From contig JAISCK010000198.1 in the NCBI GenBank assembly GCA_031265635.1, forward strand, positions 1-29,544: a stretch of DNA of 29,544 nucleotides, given 5' to 3'. The stretch comes from Spirochaetaceae bacterium (GTDB taxonomy: Bacteria; Spirochaetota; Spirochaetia; Treponematales; Breznakiellaceae). Below the pieces are notes generated by a model, which saw only the letters and a program-made list of their open reading frames with translations, did not search any database and was not told the DNA's origin. Positions 7,159 to 15,327 of this stretch are shown piece by piece. The number at the start of each line of letters is the position of its first letter. The stretch's first letter is position 1. The position numbers were made by a program, and so were the translations under genes.

Positions 7159-8052
7159 CTAGGAACGGCTGAAAAGCCGTTTCAGCATAGTACCGAAGCC
7201 GCCGTTTTCCTTGGATTCGCTCTTTTCGAGCCTGCCCACAATATGCTGCACGCACTGGGACGCCCTGCATTTGGGGTCCGTCACCATAAAGGGCCTCTGG
7301 CGGACCACCGCGTGGGACACCGCCGGGTCATCGTAGATAAACCCGAGGAAATCGACTTTAAGGTTGAGAAACTGCCCGGCTATATTGGTCATGCGGTCCG
7401 CCACCCTTTTCGCCTCCGCGGCGCTCTTTACCTTGTTTACCACAAGTTTAAGCCCCATGTTGAAGCTGTCAATCTCCGTGGCGATTATCTTGATGATGCC
7501 GTAGGCGTCGGTGATGGCCGTAGGTTCGGGAGTGGTAACGATTACCGCGTCATCGGCGGCGGCGATAAAGTCAAGCACATTGCTCGATACTCCCGCGCTG
7601 GTATCTATGATGATGATGTCCGCGTCCTGGAGAGTATTAAGTTCGTCAATAAAATTCTGCCTTTCCTCCTCCGAAAGATTGGCTATCTGCGAAAAGCCCG
7701 AAGCCCCGGCCACTATCCTGATGCCGTATTCGGTCTGGAGTATTATATCCTTCATGGTCTTCTGTTTCCGTATCACATGGTACAGGCTGAACTTTGGAAT
7801 AACGCTGAGCATAACATTGACATTGGCCAGCCCCAGGTCCGCGTCCATGACTATCACGCGCTTGCCCGCGCGGGCGTAGGCCAGGGCCATATTTACCGAA
7901 ATATTGGTCTTGCCCACGCCGCCCTTGCCAGAGGTAACGGTGATGATTCTTGTCTGGCGCGGCGTCTTTTCGGGGGTCTTTTTGCTTTCTTTGTTCGGGG
8001 GCCGGTTCTTCTGCCTCATCAGCTCCCGCAGTTTTTCAGCCTGATCTGCCAT
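7159..8052 (-). CDS. flhG: FlhG (YlxH/FleN) MinD-like ATPase controlling flagellar number
   Basis: 297 residues from the second of two adjacent ATG codons (8052), which has better spacing from the ribosome site GGAG; the first, at 8055, would add one Met. The N-terminal DQAEKLRELM helix is the conserved FlhG segment that stimulates FlhF GTPase activity. The deviant Walker A loop TSGKGGVGKT lies at about 41-50, the DADLGLANV switch follows, and IIIDTSAG gives Walker B. The protein is a ParA/MinD-type ATPase acting with FlhF to set flagellar number and position. The start overlaps the flhF stop in an ATGATG arrangement, implying translational coupling. Confidence 0.93.
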   Translation of the reverse strand: MADQAEKLRELMRQKNRPPNKESKKTPEKTPRQTRIITVTSGKGGVGKTNISVNMALAYARAGKRVIVMDADLGLANVNVMLSVIPKFSLYHVIRKQKTMKDIILQTEYGIRIVAGASGFSQIANLSEEERQNFIDELNTLQDADIIIIDTSAGVSSNVLDFIAAADDAVIVTTPEPTAITDAYGIIKIIATEIDSFNMGLKLVVNKVKSAAEAKRVADRMTNIAGQFLNLKVDFLGFIYDDPAVSHAVVRQRPFMVTDPKCRASQCVQHIVGRLEKSESKENGGFGTMLKRLFSRS

Positions 8053-9293
8053 CATTGTCTCCAGTTAATTTTTTCCGCGTCCGCGCCGGGGAAGCGGTTT
8101 TCTATACGTTCACGGTTTATGCGGAAACCTTCCAGATTGATAAGAAAGGGAACCACCGAAGCCTTTCGTATATCCACCGGCACGGTCTGCCCGTTGGTGA
8201 TATAGGAAACGGCCTTGTCCTTTTCCCAGAGGGCGCTCAGCACATTGCCCACCCTGCTGGTTTCGTCAAGTTTGGTAACAATTACGGAACCGTAGCCGAA
8301 AGGTTCAAACTGCCGCAAGAGGTCCCCGATGTCGCTGGCCTTGGTGGTCGCGCTGAGGGCCAGGTGTACCTCGGACCGGGAACCGCAGGCCGAGAGGAGC
8401 TGCTTCATCTTGGCAAGCTCGACGCCGTCCTGGGGACTCTTGCCTATGGTATCGACAAGTATGAGGTCGGCGTCGCCTGCATAGAGGGCTATGGTTTTTC
8501 TCAATTCCTCATGGTCCGTTATGTTTGAAAGGGGAATGTCCATAATAGAAGAATAAGTCTCAAGCTGCTGCTTCGCCCCTATGCGGTAATTGTCTATGTT
8601 TATGAGCCTTACGGAAAGGGGGCGGACGGCGGAACCGCCTATATTGTACATGGCGGCGAGTTTGGCTATGGTTGTGGTCTTCCCTACCCCGGTGGGACCG
8701 ACAAGAACAAGGATACGGGGCTTGAGGTGAAAGGCTTCCTCGTCGTGAATCCTGATGCTCTCCCCTATCCAGTCCACAACCTGTTCCTCCACGTCCTCGT
8801 AATTGTCAAGGGCCTCAAGGGTTATCTCCTTTTTTACCCGCCCGGTAATATGCCTGATATAGGCATGGGAAAAATCGTTAAGCGCCAGGGCGTCGGTGAG
8901 CCTTTCTATAGTGCTGTGGGAAGGAGACGCCTGGCTGTCGTTCTTTTTTTCAAGCTGCTTCTTGATGTCCTTTACTTCACTGAGGAGTACCTGCAGGGTA
9001 GGGTCTTTTTTGGAAGCGGCGATAAATTTTTCCTTTTCCTCGGCAAGGCTCCCCACCTTCGCCTGGGGAATTCCCGGCGACTGGGCATAGGGAGCCTGGG
9101 GCGAGGCCGCAAAGCCCGGCATGTAGTCCCGTATATAGCCTTTTACCTCCACGCCTTCTTTGCCGAAGAAACCGAGAAGGCCCCTGAGCCTGATTTTCTG
9201 GTGCTGCATCTCAACAAAACGGCCGCCGAATTTTTCTTTCAGCCTTCGCAGCGCTTCGGTATAGGTTTCAGCCTGTTCGCTTACTATTTCCAT
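8052..9293 (-). CDS. flhF: FlhF, SRP-type GTPase for flagellar placement
   Basis: 413 residues from the ATG at 9293, chosen because AAAGGAAAGG precedes it and the protein then begins MEIVSEQAETYTEAL like other FlhF; the open frame continues 30 bases upstream, into flhA. A basic B-domain covers about 1-120, the N-domain 121-190 and the G-domain 191-413. Seen motifs are G1 GPTGVGKTTT (199-208), the DNYRIGAKQQL segment (234-244), G3 DTIGKSPQD (281-289) and G4 TKLDET (340-345). The G3 box departs from the usual DTAGR. FlhF sits at the membrane and recruits early basal-body parts to the correct site, the cell ends in spirochaetes. Confidence 0.95.
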   Translation of the reverse strand: MEIVSEQAETYTEALRRLKEKFGGRFVEMQHQKIRLRGLLGFFGKEGVEVKGYIRDYMPGFAASPQAPYAQSPGIPQAKVGSLAEEKEKFIAASKKDPTLQVLLSEVKDIKKQLEKKNDSQASPSHSTIERLTDALALNDFSHAYIRHITGRVKKEITLEALDNYEDVEEQVVDWIGESIRIHDEEAFHLKPRILVLVGPTGVGKTTTIAKLAAMYNIGGSAVRPLSVRLINIDNYRIGAKQQLETYSSIMDIPLSNITDHEELRKTIALYAGDADLILVDTIGKSPQDGVELAKMKQLLSACGSRSEVHLALSATTKASDIGDLLRQFEPFGYGSVIVTKLDETSRVGNVLSALWEKDKAVSYITNGQTVPVDIRKASVVPFLINLEGFRINRERIENRFPGADAEKINWRQ

Positions 9294-9303
9294 GCCCTTT
9301 CCT

Positions 9304-11397
9304 TTAAGCGGCCATGCTCTCAAGGCTTATTTCGCCTATCTGTTCCACGATGATATCGGAGACAATCTCGTGAACCGAAAGGACCACCAGATCGGGAAGT
9401 TCCCTCCAGGTCGATGACTTGACCAGGTAACGCGCCGCCTCCGAACAGAGCAGCACCGGCGCCCAGCCCTGTTCCTGCACCGACGCGACGGAACGGGACA
9501 ACGCCTTGATCCATTCCCTTTGTACCGCCGGTTCAAGGGCCGACATAACGCCCGAAGAGGTCTCCACCCTGCTTTCGACGATCTTCTGTTCCAGTACCTG
9601 GTTGACGGTCAGCACCCGGAGACGCCTGTCCTCGCCGGCATACTGGAGGCATATCTGCCTTGCCAGGGCCTGTCTTGCCTTTTCGGTGAGAAAGCGGGTT
9701 TCCCTGGTAACCGGCGCGTAATCGGCAAGGGCCTCAAGTATGGCAACCATGTTCCGTATGGACACCTGTTCTTCCAGAAGGGCCTGGAGCACCTTTTGAA
9801 TCTCGCCAAGATTGAGGACCTTCTGGGACTCGTCAACCACCGCCGGATATTCCTTCCTCAAGGTTTCCAGTATGGCATGGGTTTCCTGACGGCCCAAAAG
9901 TTCAGAGGCGTGGCGCTTGATGATTTCGGTCAGATGGGTGGCGATGATGGAGGGAGGGTCCACCACCGTGTATCCGGCCCGTTCAGCCTGGTCCCGCTTG
10001 TCTTCGCTTACCCAGAGGCCGGGAAGCCCGAAGGCGGGGTCCCTGGTTTTTTCGCCGGGAATTTCTTCTTTGATTCCTCCGGGATTGATGCACAGATAGT
10101 AGCCCATGCGTATCTTGCCCCTGCCTACGTCAACGCCCTTGATCTTGAAGCAGTATTCCGAAGGCTCAAGCCTCATGTTGTCGATAATCCTGATACGGGG
10201 AATCACCAGCCCCAGGTCCAGGGCCGACTCACGGCGTATGCGGTGCACCCGCTCAAGAAGCTCCGCTCCCTTGTCCCGGTCAACCAGGGGTATGAGCCCG
10301 TAACCCAGTTCAAGGGAAAGGGGGTCAAGGGGAACGACCGGCGACATTTCGGCGCTCTCGTCCTTGGGCTTTATGGCCTCGGCCTCCCTGCTCCGCATCT
10401 TCTCAAAATCGGCCCGCTTCACCCTGCTTACCCTGAGGGCGTAAAAGCCCAGCAGGACCGCCATGGGTATCAGCACATACCAGGGAAAACCGGGGAGCAG
10501 GGCAAAAAGAACAAGCACCCCCGCCCCTATGCCGTACACCCTGGCGTCCCGGGAAAACTGTTTTATCATGACCGAACTGAGGGTATCCCCGGCCGAGGCT
10601 GAACGGGTAACCACGATACCCATTGCCACCGAAACAAGCAGGGCGGGGAACTGGCTTAAAAGGCCGTCGCCCACGGCAAAGGTAATATAGGTTCCCAGGG
10701 CGGAAGCAAGGGGTTCATTGTGAAGCGCCACGCCTACGATAAAACCGCCCAGTACATTGATGACGGTAATAAAAATACCGACCTTGACATTGCCCGATAT
10801 AAATTTGCTGGCGCCGTCCATGGCGCCGTAAAAATCAGATTCCTGCTGTATCTCCCGCTTGCGGGATTTGAATTCTTCTTCGGTAATGGCCCCTGAATTG
10901 TATTCGGCCTCCACGGCCATCTGCTTGCCCGGCAGCGCGTCCAGGGTAAAACGGGCGGCCACTTCCGAAACACGGGAAGCTCCCTTGGTGATAACCACGG
11001 CCTGAACGGCAATGATGATGATAAAAATGATAAAGCCCACCACAAGGCCCTCGGAACCTCCCGAACCTACCACAAAGGAAGAAAAGGCCCGTATCATGCG
11101 GCCGTCAAAGGAAGCGCCCCTGGTAAGGATGAGCCTCGTGGATGATACATTGAGTACCAGGCCGAAGACCGTAGCCATGAGCAGTACAAAGGGAAAAAGG
11201 CTGAACTCAACGGCTTTTTTGTTGTACAGCACAAGGAGGAGCACTATGAGCGAGAAAATCAGGTTCATGGCCATAAGGGCGTCGAGAATTATCGTAGGCA
11301 GGGGAACAATAAACATCATGATGCCCAGCACCACGGCCACCGCTATGGCCATATCGTATGCCTTCCTGCCGTTTTCCGGGCTGTTTATATCAGACAT
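9304..11397 (-). CDS. flhA: FlhA, flagellar export gate protein
   Basis: 697 residues, the usual length. The first ~330 residues hold about eight membrane helices with the FHIPEP-family signature around 142-170 (VSEVAARFTLDALPGKQMAVEAEYNSG region, with DALPGKQ at 153-159). The remainder is the cytoplasmic ring domain (FlhA-C) that docks chaperone-substrate complexes. It forms the nonameric gate that couples proton flow to export. The ATG follows the flhB stop by six bases and has only a weak ribosome site, so coupling to flhB translation is likely. The stop lies ten bases before the chosen flhF ATG. Confidence 0.97.
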   Translation of the reverse strand: MSDINSPENGRKAYDMAIAVAVVLGIMMFIVPLPTIILDALMAMNLIFSLIVLLLVLYNKKAVEFSLFPFVLLMATVFGLVLNVSSTRLILTRGASFDGRMIRAFSSFVVGSGGSEGLVVGFIIFIIIIAVQAVVITKGASRVSEVAARFTLDALPGKQMAVEAEYNSGAITEEEFKSRKREIQQESDFYGAMDGASKFISGNVKVGIFITVINVLGGFIVGVALHNEPLASALGTYITFAVGDGLLSQFPALLVSVAMGIVVTRSASAGDTLSSVMIKQFSRDARVYGIGAGVLVLFALLPGFPWYVLIPMAVLLGFYALRVSRVKRADFEKMRSREAEAIKPKDESAEMSPVVPLDPLSLELGYGLIPLVDRDKGAELLERVHRIRRESALDLGLVIPRIRIIDNMRLEPSEYCFKIKGVDVGRGKIRMGYYLCINPGGIKEEIPGEKTRDPAFGLPGLWVSEDKRDQAERAGYTVVDPPSIIATHLTEIIKRHASELLGRQETHAILETLRKEYPAVVDESQKVLNLGEIQKVLQALLEEQVSIRNMVAILEALADYAPVTRETRFLTEKARQALARQICLQYAGEDRRLRVLTVNQVLEQKIVESRVETSSGVMSALEPAVQREWIKALSRSVASVQEQGWAPVLLCSEAARYLVKSSTWRELPDLVVLSVHEIVSDIIVEQIGEISLESMAA

Positions 11398-11403
11398 CTT
11401 TCA

Positions 11404-12534
11404 TCACGCTCCTACATTCTCGGCCCCGCGGCGCTCTTCGTTAATTTTGGAGACAGAGGCAAGAACCGCGGCCAGGGCCTCCCAAAAGCGCAGCGGCGCT
11501 ATGTCCCCTATTTCGGTTTCGGCATAGAGTGAACGGGCAAGGGGTTTATTCTCCACTATGGGCACGCCGCTGTCCAGGGCTATGCGCTTTATCCTTTGGG
11601 CAAGTTCGTCGGCGCCCTTGGCGCTTACCCTGGGGGCGGGCATGGCGTCCTTCCTGTATTCCAGGGCAACGGCAAAATGGGTCGGGTTGGTGATGACCAC
11701 ATCGGCCTTGGGCACGTTAACCGCCATATTGGCGGAAAGCAGTTCCCGCATCCTCTGGCGCAGTTTTGACCGTACCAGGGGGTCTCCCTCGTACATGCGC
11801 CGTTCTTCCTTGACTTCCTGGGGGGTCATTTTAAGGGATTCCCGGTAGCGCCAGCGCTGAAAAAGTATATCGGGCACCGAAAGAACAAGCAGAAGCAGGG
11901 CGGAAATAATGATCATCCGTATGGCAAGGGAAGAAACAAGACTTACCGAGGTCCACAGGCCCGCGGTCTGGAGATTGGCAAGATCCTTTATCCTTGACCG
12001 TATGATGAAAAAAGCCGTCATTCCTATGAGGGCCATTTTTACCAGGGACTTGCCGAAATTGTACAGCCCTTCCATGGAAAACAGGGTGCGCCTGAAATAG
12101 TCGCCGAAACGGGGAACTATTTTTGAAAAATTAGGCGTCAGGGGTTTGACGGTAAAAAGCAAGCCTGTCTGAACCAGATTGGCAAAGACAGCCGCCGCCA
12201 TGGCCGTGAGGGCTATGGGAAGGGCAAGCCGTACAAGGAACGAAAAAAAACTCAAGGCGATTATCCTGTCCCTGGCCGGGTCAAGTTCAACAGCCCTGGT
12301 AAAATAAAAACGCAGCATCTCCACGCAGGTCCTGAATATATAGGGGGCAAGGAAAAGTATCATCAGGGCGGGAAGCAGCAGCACCAGGGCGCCGGTAAGC
12401 TCCTGGCTCTTCGCCACACGGCCTTCTTCCCTGGCCTTGCGTATCTTGTACTCAGACGGTTCTTCGGTACGGCCCTCGTCCTCCGCGGCGAACCACTGGA
12501 GATCTATCATAACGCCGTCATCAAGCAGTATCAC
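11404..12534 (-). CDS. flhB: FlhB, export switch protein
   Basis: 376 residues. The cytosolic N-terminus (AAEDEGRTEEPSEYKIRKAREEG) is typical. Four membrane helices follow (about 46-66, 92-118, 160-180, 198-222). The C-terminal domain contains the NPTH autocleavage site at 283-286. Cleavage between Asn and Pro lets the export apparatus change from rod/hook to filament substrates, in concert with FliK. The start is a GTG at 12534 that overlaps the fliR stop in a GTGA unit and has GGGGGAGG six bases before it. An internal ATG at codon 9 would drop residues with no better ribosome site. Confidence 0.95.
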   Translation of the reverse strand: MILLDDGVMIDLQWFAAEDEGRTEEPSEYKIRKAREEGRVAKSQELTGALVLLLPALMILFLAPYIFRTCVEMLRFYFTRAVELDPARDRIIALSFFSFLVRLALPIALTAMAAAVFANLVQTGLLFTVKPLTPNFSKIVPRFGDYFRRTLFSMEGLYNFGKSLVKMALIGMTAFFIIRSRIKDLANLQTAGLWTSVSLVSSLAIRMIIISALLLLVLSVPDILFQRWRYRESLKMTPQEVKEERRMYEGDPLVRSKLRQRMRELLSANMAVNVPKADVVITNPTHFAVALEYRKDAMPAPRVSAKGADELAQRIKRIALDSGVPIVENKPLARSLYAETEIGDIAPLRFWEALAAVLASVSKINEERRGAENVGA

Positions 12535-13352
12535 AGGCCGCCTCCCCCGCGTATGGGAGCGCCGGCCCTGATAAACAGGGTTTCAAGGCTGCCAAAGCCC
12601 GAATCAATGACCCTGCCAAAGGCTTCGACCATAAAGGGCATGGTAGCCAGAATCAGGACAAAGGCCACGGTAATGGAAATGGGAAAGCCCTCGGTAAGTA
12701 TGTTGATCTGGGGCGCGGCCTTGGAAATGAGCCCTGTCGCCAGGGAAGTGAGAAAGAGGGTCCCCAGTATGGGCATGGAAATTATCATGGCGTCAAGAAA
12801 GAGCCGGGTAAGGCCGGAAAGGAGCATGGAAAGAAAATGTTCCCGGCCCTGTACCAGGCTCAGGGCGCTCAGGGACTGTATTGAACGCCAGAAGCCGCCG
12901 AGGAAAAGGGTCCTGAGCCCTCCCGCGCTGATAAAAACCAGCATGGCCACCAGGTTGAGGTACTGGCCCATGAGGGGATTCTCTATCTGCGAAAGGGGGT
13001 CAAAAGTTTCCGAAGCGCCGAAGCCCATCTGGAGGGAAAAGAACTGGCCCGCCGTGGAAAAAGCCGAAAAGATGAGGGTCATGAAAAAACCGGTAATCAC
13101 CCCTATAAGGGCTTCTCCGATAAGCAGAAACACAAAAGTCATATTGAAGGCCGAAAGATCCCAGGTCCTGACCAGCGCGCCGGGAAAGGCCGCGTAGGCG
13201 GCAAACCCGGCCAGGGCTATCTTTACCACCTGGGGATTTGAGTCAGAGGAAAGCAGGGGCGCGGTCTCCATAATGGCCAGGGCCCTGGCGGCGATAAGGA
13301 GAAAAGCCGGAGCGGCGGAAAGTATATCGCTGAGTATGGTTCCTTCAATCAT
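12531..13352 (-). CDS. fliR: FliR, export gate membrane protein
   Basis: 273 residues with about six hydrophobic segments, normal for FliR. Family features include the Phe/Leu-rich early helices, the ALIGVITGFFMTLIFSAFSTAGQ segment and the GFGASETFDPLS stretch. With FliP and FliQ it builds the helical export channel core above the inner membrane. ATG start; GGAG lies nine bases upstream. The gene overlaps flhB by four bases and follows fliQ by 27 bases. Confidence 0.95.
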   Translation of the reverse strand: MIEGTILSDILSAAPAFLLIAARALAIMETAPLLSSDSNPQVVKIALAGFAAYAAFPGALVRTWDLSAFNMTFVFLLIGEALIGVITGFFMTLIFSAFSTAGQFFSLQMGFGASETFDPLSQIENPLMGQYLNLVAMLVFISAGGLRTLFLGGFWRSIQSLSALSLVQGREHFLSMLLSGLTRLFLDAMIISMPILGTLFLTSLATGLISKAAPQINILTEGFPISITVAFVLILATMPFMVEAFGRVIDSGFGSLETLFIRAGAPIRGGGGL

Positions 13353-13379
13353 TGCGCCGTTCTCCGCACCGTATTACCC

Positions 13380-13649
13380 CTAACGTGTCATCGAGGGAAT
13401 CATGCGGAAAAGCCGCACCGTATAATCCCCCAGGGAACTGAACATCCATCCGCCCAGAAGGGCCAGAACCAGCAGTATGGCAATCACCTTGGGCACAAAG
13501 GTCAGGGTCTGCTCCTGTATCGAGGTCGTGGCCTGGAGTATCGCCACCACAAGACCCACGATGAGGGCGGTAAACAACAGGGGAGAAGCCATGAGCAGCA
13601 CCTGTAAAACACCTCCCCGAAGGAGACTGGTTATATCCCCTATACTCAC
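13380..13649 (-). CDS. fliQ: FliQ, export gate membrane protein
   Basis: 89 residues, the family's standard size, with two long membrane helices (about 16-38 and 51-73) separated by the conserved TTSIQEQTLTFVPK loop. Four copies wrap the FliP/FliR core in the export gate. The start is a GTG at 13649 with AAGGGG about six bases upstream, ten bases after the fliP stop. Confidence 0.96.
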   Translation of the reverse strand: MSIGDITSLLRGGVLQVLLMASPLLFTALIVGLVVAILQATTSIQEQTLTFVPKVIAILLVLALLGGWMFSSLGDYTVRLFRMIPSMTR

Positions 13650-13659
13650 CCTGCGCCCC

Positions 13660-14472
13660 TTACCGGAAAGAACGGACCATCTGATCCGTCAGGAGACCCC
13701 AGCCGTCCACCAGTATAAAGAGGATGAGCTTAAAGGGCATGGAAATCATCACCGGCGGCAGCATGATCATGCCCATGGACATGAGGGCGCTGGCCACCAC
13801 CATATCAATCACGATAAAGGGAATAAAAAGCAGTATCCCTATTTTGAACGCTATGGTAAGTTCGTTGAGTATGAAGGCGGGAATAAGCACATAGGTCGGC
13901 ACATCGGCAAGAGTATTGGGCCGGTCAAGCCCCCGCATGGCCATAAAGAGCCTGATATTCCCCGGACTGCCCCGCATCTGGCTGTACATAAAAATTCTCA
14001 AAGGGCCTTCGGCCTCGCGGTAGGCTTCTTCCACGGAAAGCTCCCCCGCCGAAAGGGGCCGTATGGAATTGTCATAGATGTTTGTAAAAGTGGGCCACAT
14101 GATGAATATCGTGAGGAAGAGCGAAATGCCCAGTATGACCTGGTTGGGGGGAACCTGCTGGAGCGAGAGGGCCCGTTTTACAAAATCAAGGACTATGGAA
14201 ATGCGGAGAAAACTGGTCATCAATATGATGATGCTCGGCGCCAGCGAAAGAATGGTAAGGAGGAGGAGGAGCTGCACCGAAAAGGCCACTTCCCGGCCTG
14301 ATTCGGGATTGCGTATGGTAAGATCAATAAAGGGAATCACCGGACCCGAGGGAGGGTCAGGCACTTCCATGGTACCCTGGGCCGCCATATCGGGAAAGCC
14401 CGGCGTCTGGGCCGGCAGGGGGGAGACAAGCGCGGCAGCAAGCACGGCTAGGGCAAATACAAAACGGCCCAT
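13660..14472 (-). CDS. fliP: FliP, export gate membrane protein
   Basis: 270 residues. A cleavable signal peptide (through ALVSPLPAQ near residue 22), as in other FliP, is followed by four membrane helices and the FliP signature segments (MTSFLRISIVLDFVKRAL, and GMIMLPPVMISMPFKLILFILVDGWGLL). Five copies form the core of the export gate. An AGGAGG site lies six bases before the ATG, and the fliO stop TAG directly abuts the start codon. Confidence 0.97.
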   Translation of the reverse strand: MGRFVFALAVLAAALVSPLPAQTPGFPDMAAQGTMEVPDPPSGPVIPFIDLTIRNPESGREVAFSVQLLLLLTILSLAPSIIILMTSFLRISIVLDFVKRALSLQQVPPNQVILGISLFLTIFIMWPTFTNIYDNSIRPLSAGELSVEEAYREAEGPLRIFMYSQMRGSPGNIRLFMAMRGLDRPNTLADVPTYVLIPAFILNELTIAFKIGILLFIPFIVIDMVVASALMSMGMIMLPPVMISMPFKLILFILVDGWGLLTDQMVRSFR

Positions 14473-15180
14473 CTACAGCCTCCTGAACCTTTCCCGGCGC
14501 TTTTTTATGGAATCGGCGCCGGGTATTTCGGGAGACGGACCCTGGGCGGAAAAACGCCGCAGAAGTTTTTTAAAGTCAAGGGGCTTTCCGCTTTCCGCGG
14601 CCCTCCTCGATTCCTCAAGTATCATAGCGTCAATGGTTTCCCTGTCCTCAAGCTCGGCGATGAGGTTTACCCCCGTGTCCCCGGCGCCGATAAGATAGGC
14701 CCTGGAGCCTACCAGCACCACATGGACATAACGGTTTGAGCCAAGGTGGACGCTGGACAAAATCTTGAGAAAGGCGTCCTGAACAGGCTGGGGCCTGCCC
14801 AGGCGTTTCAGGAAATACACCAGGCCGTAAACCGCCGCGGCGGCCAGGGCCAGCGCCAGCACCATTCTGAAAACAGGGAAAAAGTTTGAAACGCCGCCTT
14901 GCTCCGGAAGAAGAGGAAGTTCTTCGTCAAGAAGCAGGAGGTTTTCATCAGCCGGGACGGACGGATTTACCGGACTATCAGGCGCGTCTTCCGCGCCCTC
15001 AAGGGCAGATCCGGCGGCCTGGGATTCCGGAGCGTCCCGGATACCGTGATCGCGGACCTCCCCCTCTCCGTCCGAAGGACCGGGAACCTGGGCGTGGAGC
15101 GGAACTCCTGTAAGGATAAAACAGAGCGCGAGCCCTGCCGTAAGGTGAAACGGTTTCAGTTTTTCCCCTCCCAAGTACAA
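14473..15180 (-). CDS. fliO: FliO (FliO/FliZ family) export-gate assembly protein
   Basis: Up to 235 residues. It has a signal peptide (hydrophobic core LTAGLALCFILTGVPLHAQ), an acidic periplasmic region, one membrane helix (MVLALALAAAAVYGLVYFL, about 110-128) and a cytoplasmic FliO domain (AFLKILSSVHLGSNRYVHVV, YLIGAGDTGVNLIAEL). FliO helps assemble the FliP ring. The start is uncertain: there is no in-frame ATG upstream of the signal peptide. TTG at 15180 has a modest AAGG in front. CTG at 15159 has a far better GGGAGGGG five bases before it and gives a compact signal peptide. T. pallidum carries a homologue at the same place (orf304). Confidence 0.88.
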   Translation of the reverse strand: MYLGGEKLKPFHLTAGLALCFILTGVPLHAQVPGPSDGEGEVRDHGIRDAPESQAAGSALEGAEDAPDSPVNPSVPADENLLLLDEELPLLPEQGGVSNFFPVFRMVLALALAAAAVYGLVYFLKRLGRPQPVQDAFLKILSSVHLGSNRYVHVVLVGSRAYLIGAGDTGVNLIAELEDRETIDAMILEESRRAAESGKPLDFKKLLRRFSAQGPSPEIPGADSIKKRRERFRRL

Positions 15181-15209
15181 ACTGACCTTAAATCTTTATG
15201 CTACGTGTA

Positions 15210-15215
15210 ATTATA
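15210..15215 (-). promoter_or_regulatory. Candidate internal promoter -10 box before fliO
   Basis: The 147-base gap between fliY and fliO is the longest gap in the fliM-to-fliA run. On the minus strand it holds a perfect TATAAT at 15215-15210, about 50 bases before the fliO start, in an AT-rich stretch. No good -35 box is visible at 16-18 bases, so the call is tentative. No terminator with a T-run is visible in the gap. Confidence 0.3.
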
Positions 15216-15327
15216 CAACCATTATCTTTTTTGTGCTAGCCCCCGGGCCGTAAAAACAAAGAAAATCAGCCATTATGTGGAATTTGACGCGCATAAACAA
15301 CATTTACTAGGAAAAAAACGCGGGGAC

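Noticed and set aside
7069..8205. 378-codon plus-strand frame
   Set aside because: Spans antisense across three well-supported genes (the unknown membrane protein, flhG, flhF), which no real gene would do here.
9520..10602. 360-codon plus-strand frame
   Set aside because: Antisense to flhA, which is unmistakable; the frame's protein has low-complexity, arbitrary composition.
14078..14698. 206-codon plus-strand frame over fliP/fliO
   Set aside because: Antisense to two well-supported export genes with no ribosome site or family resemblance.
15216..15327. GC-rich palindrome (CCCGGG region) in the fliY-fliO gap as a terminator
   Set aside because: The self-complementary part is too short to form a stem with a loop and no T-run follows on the minus strand.
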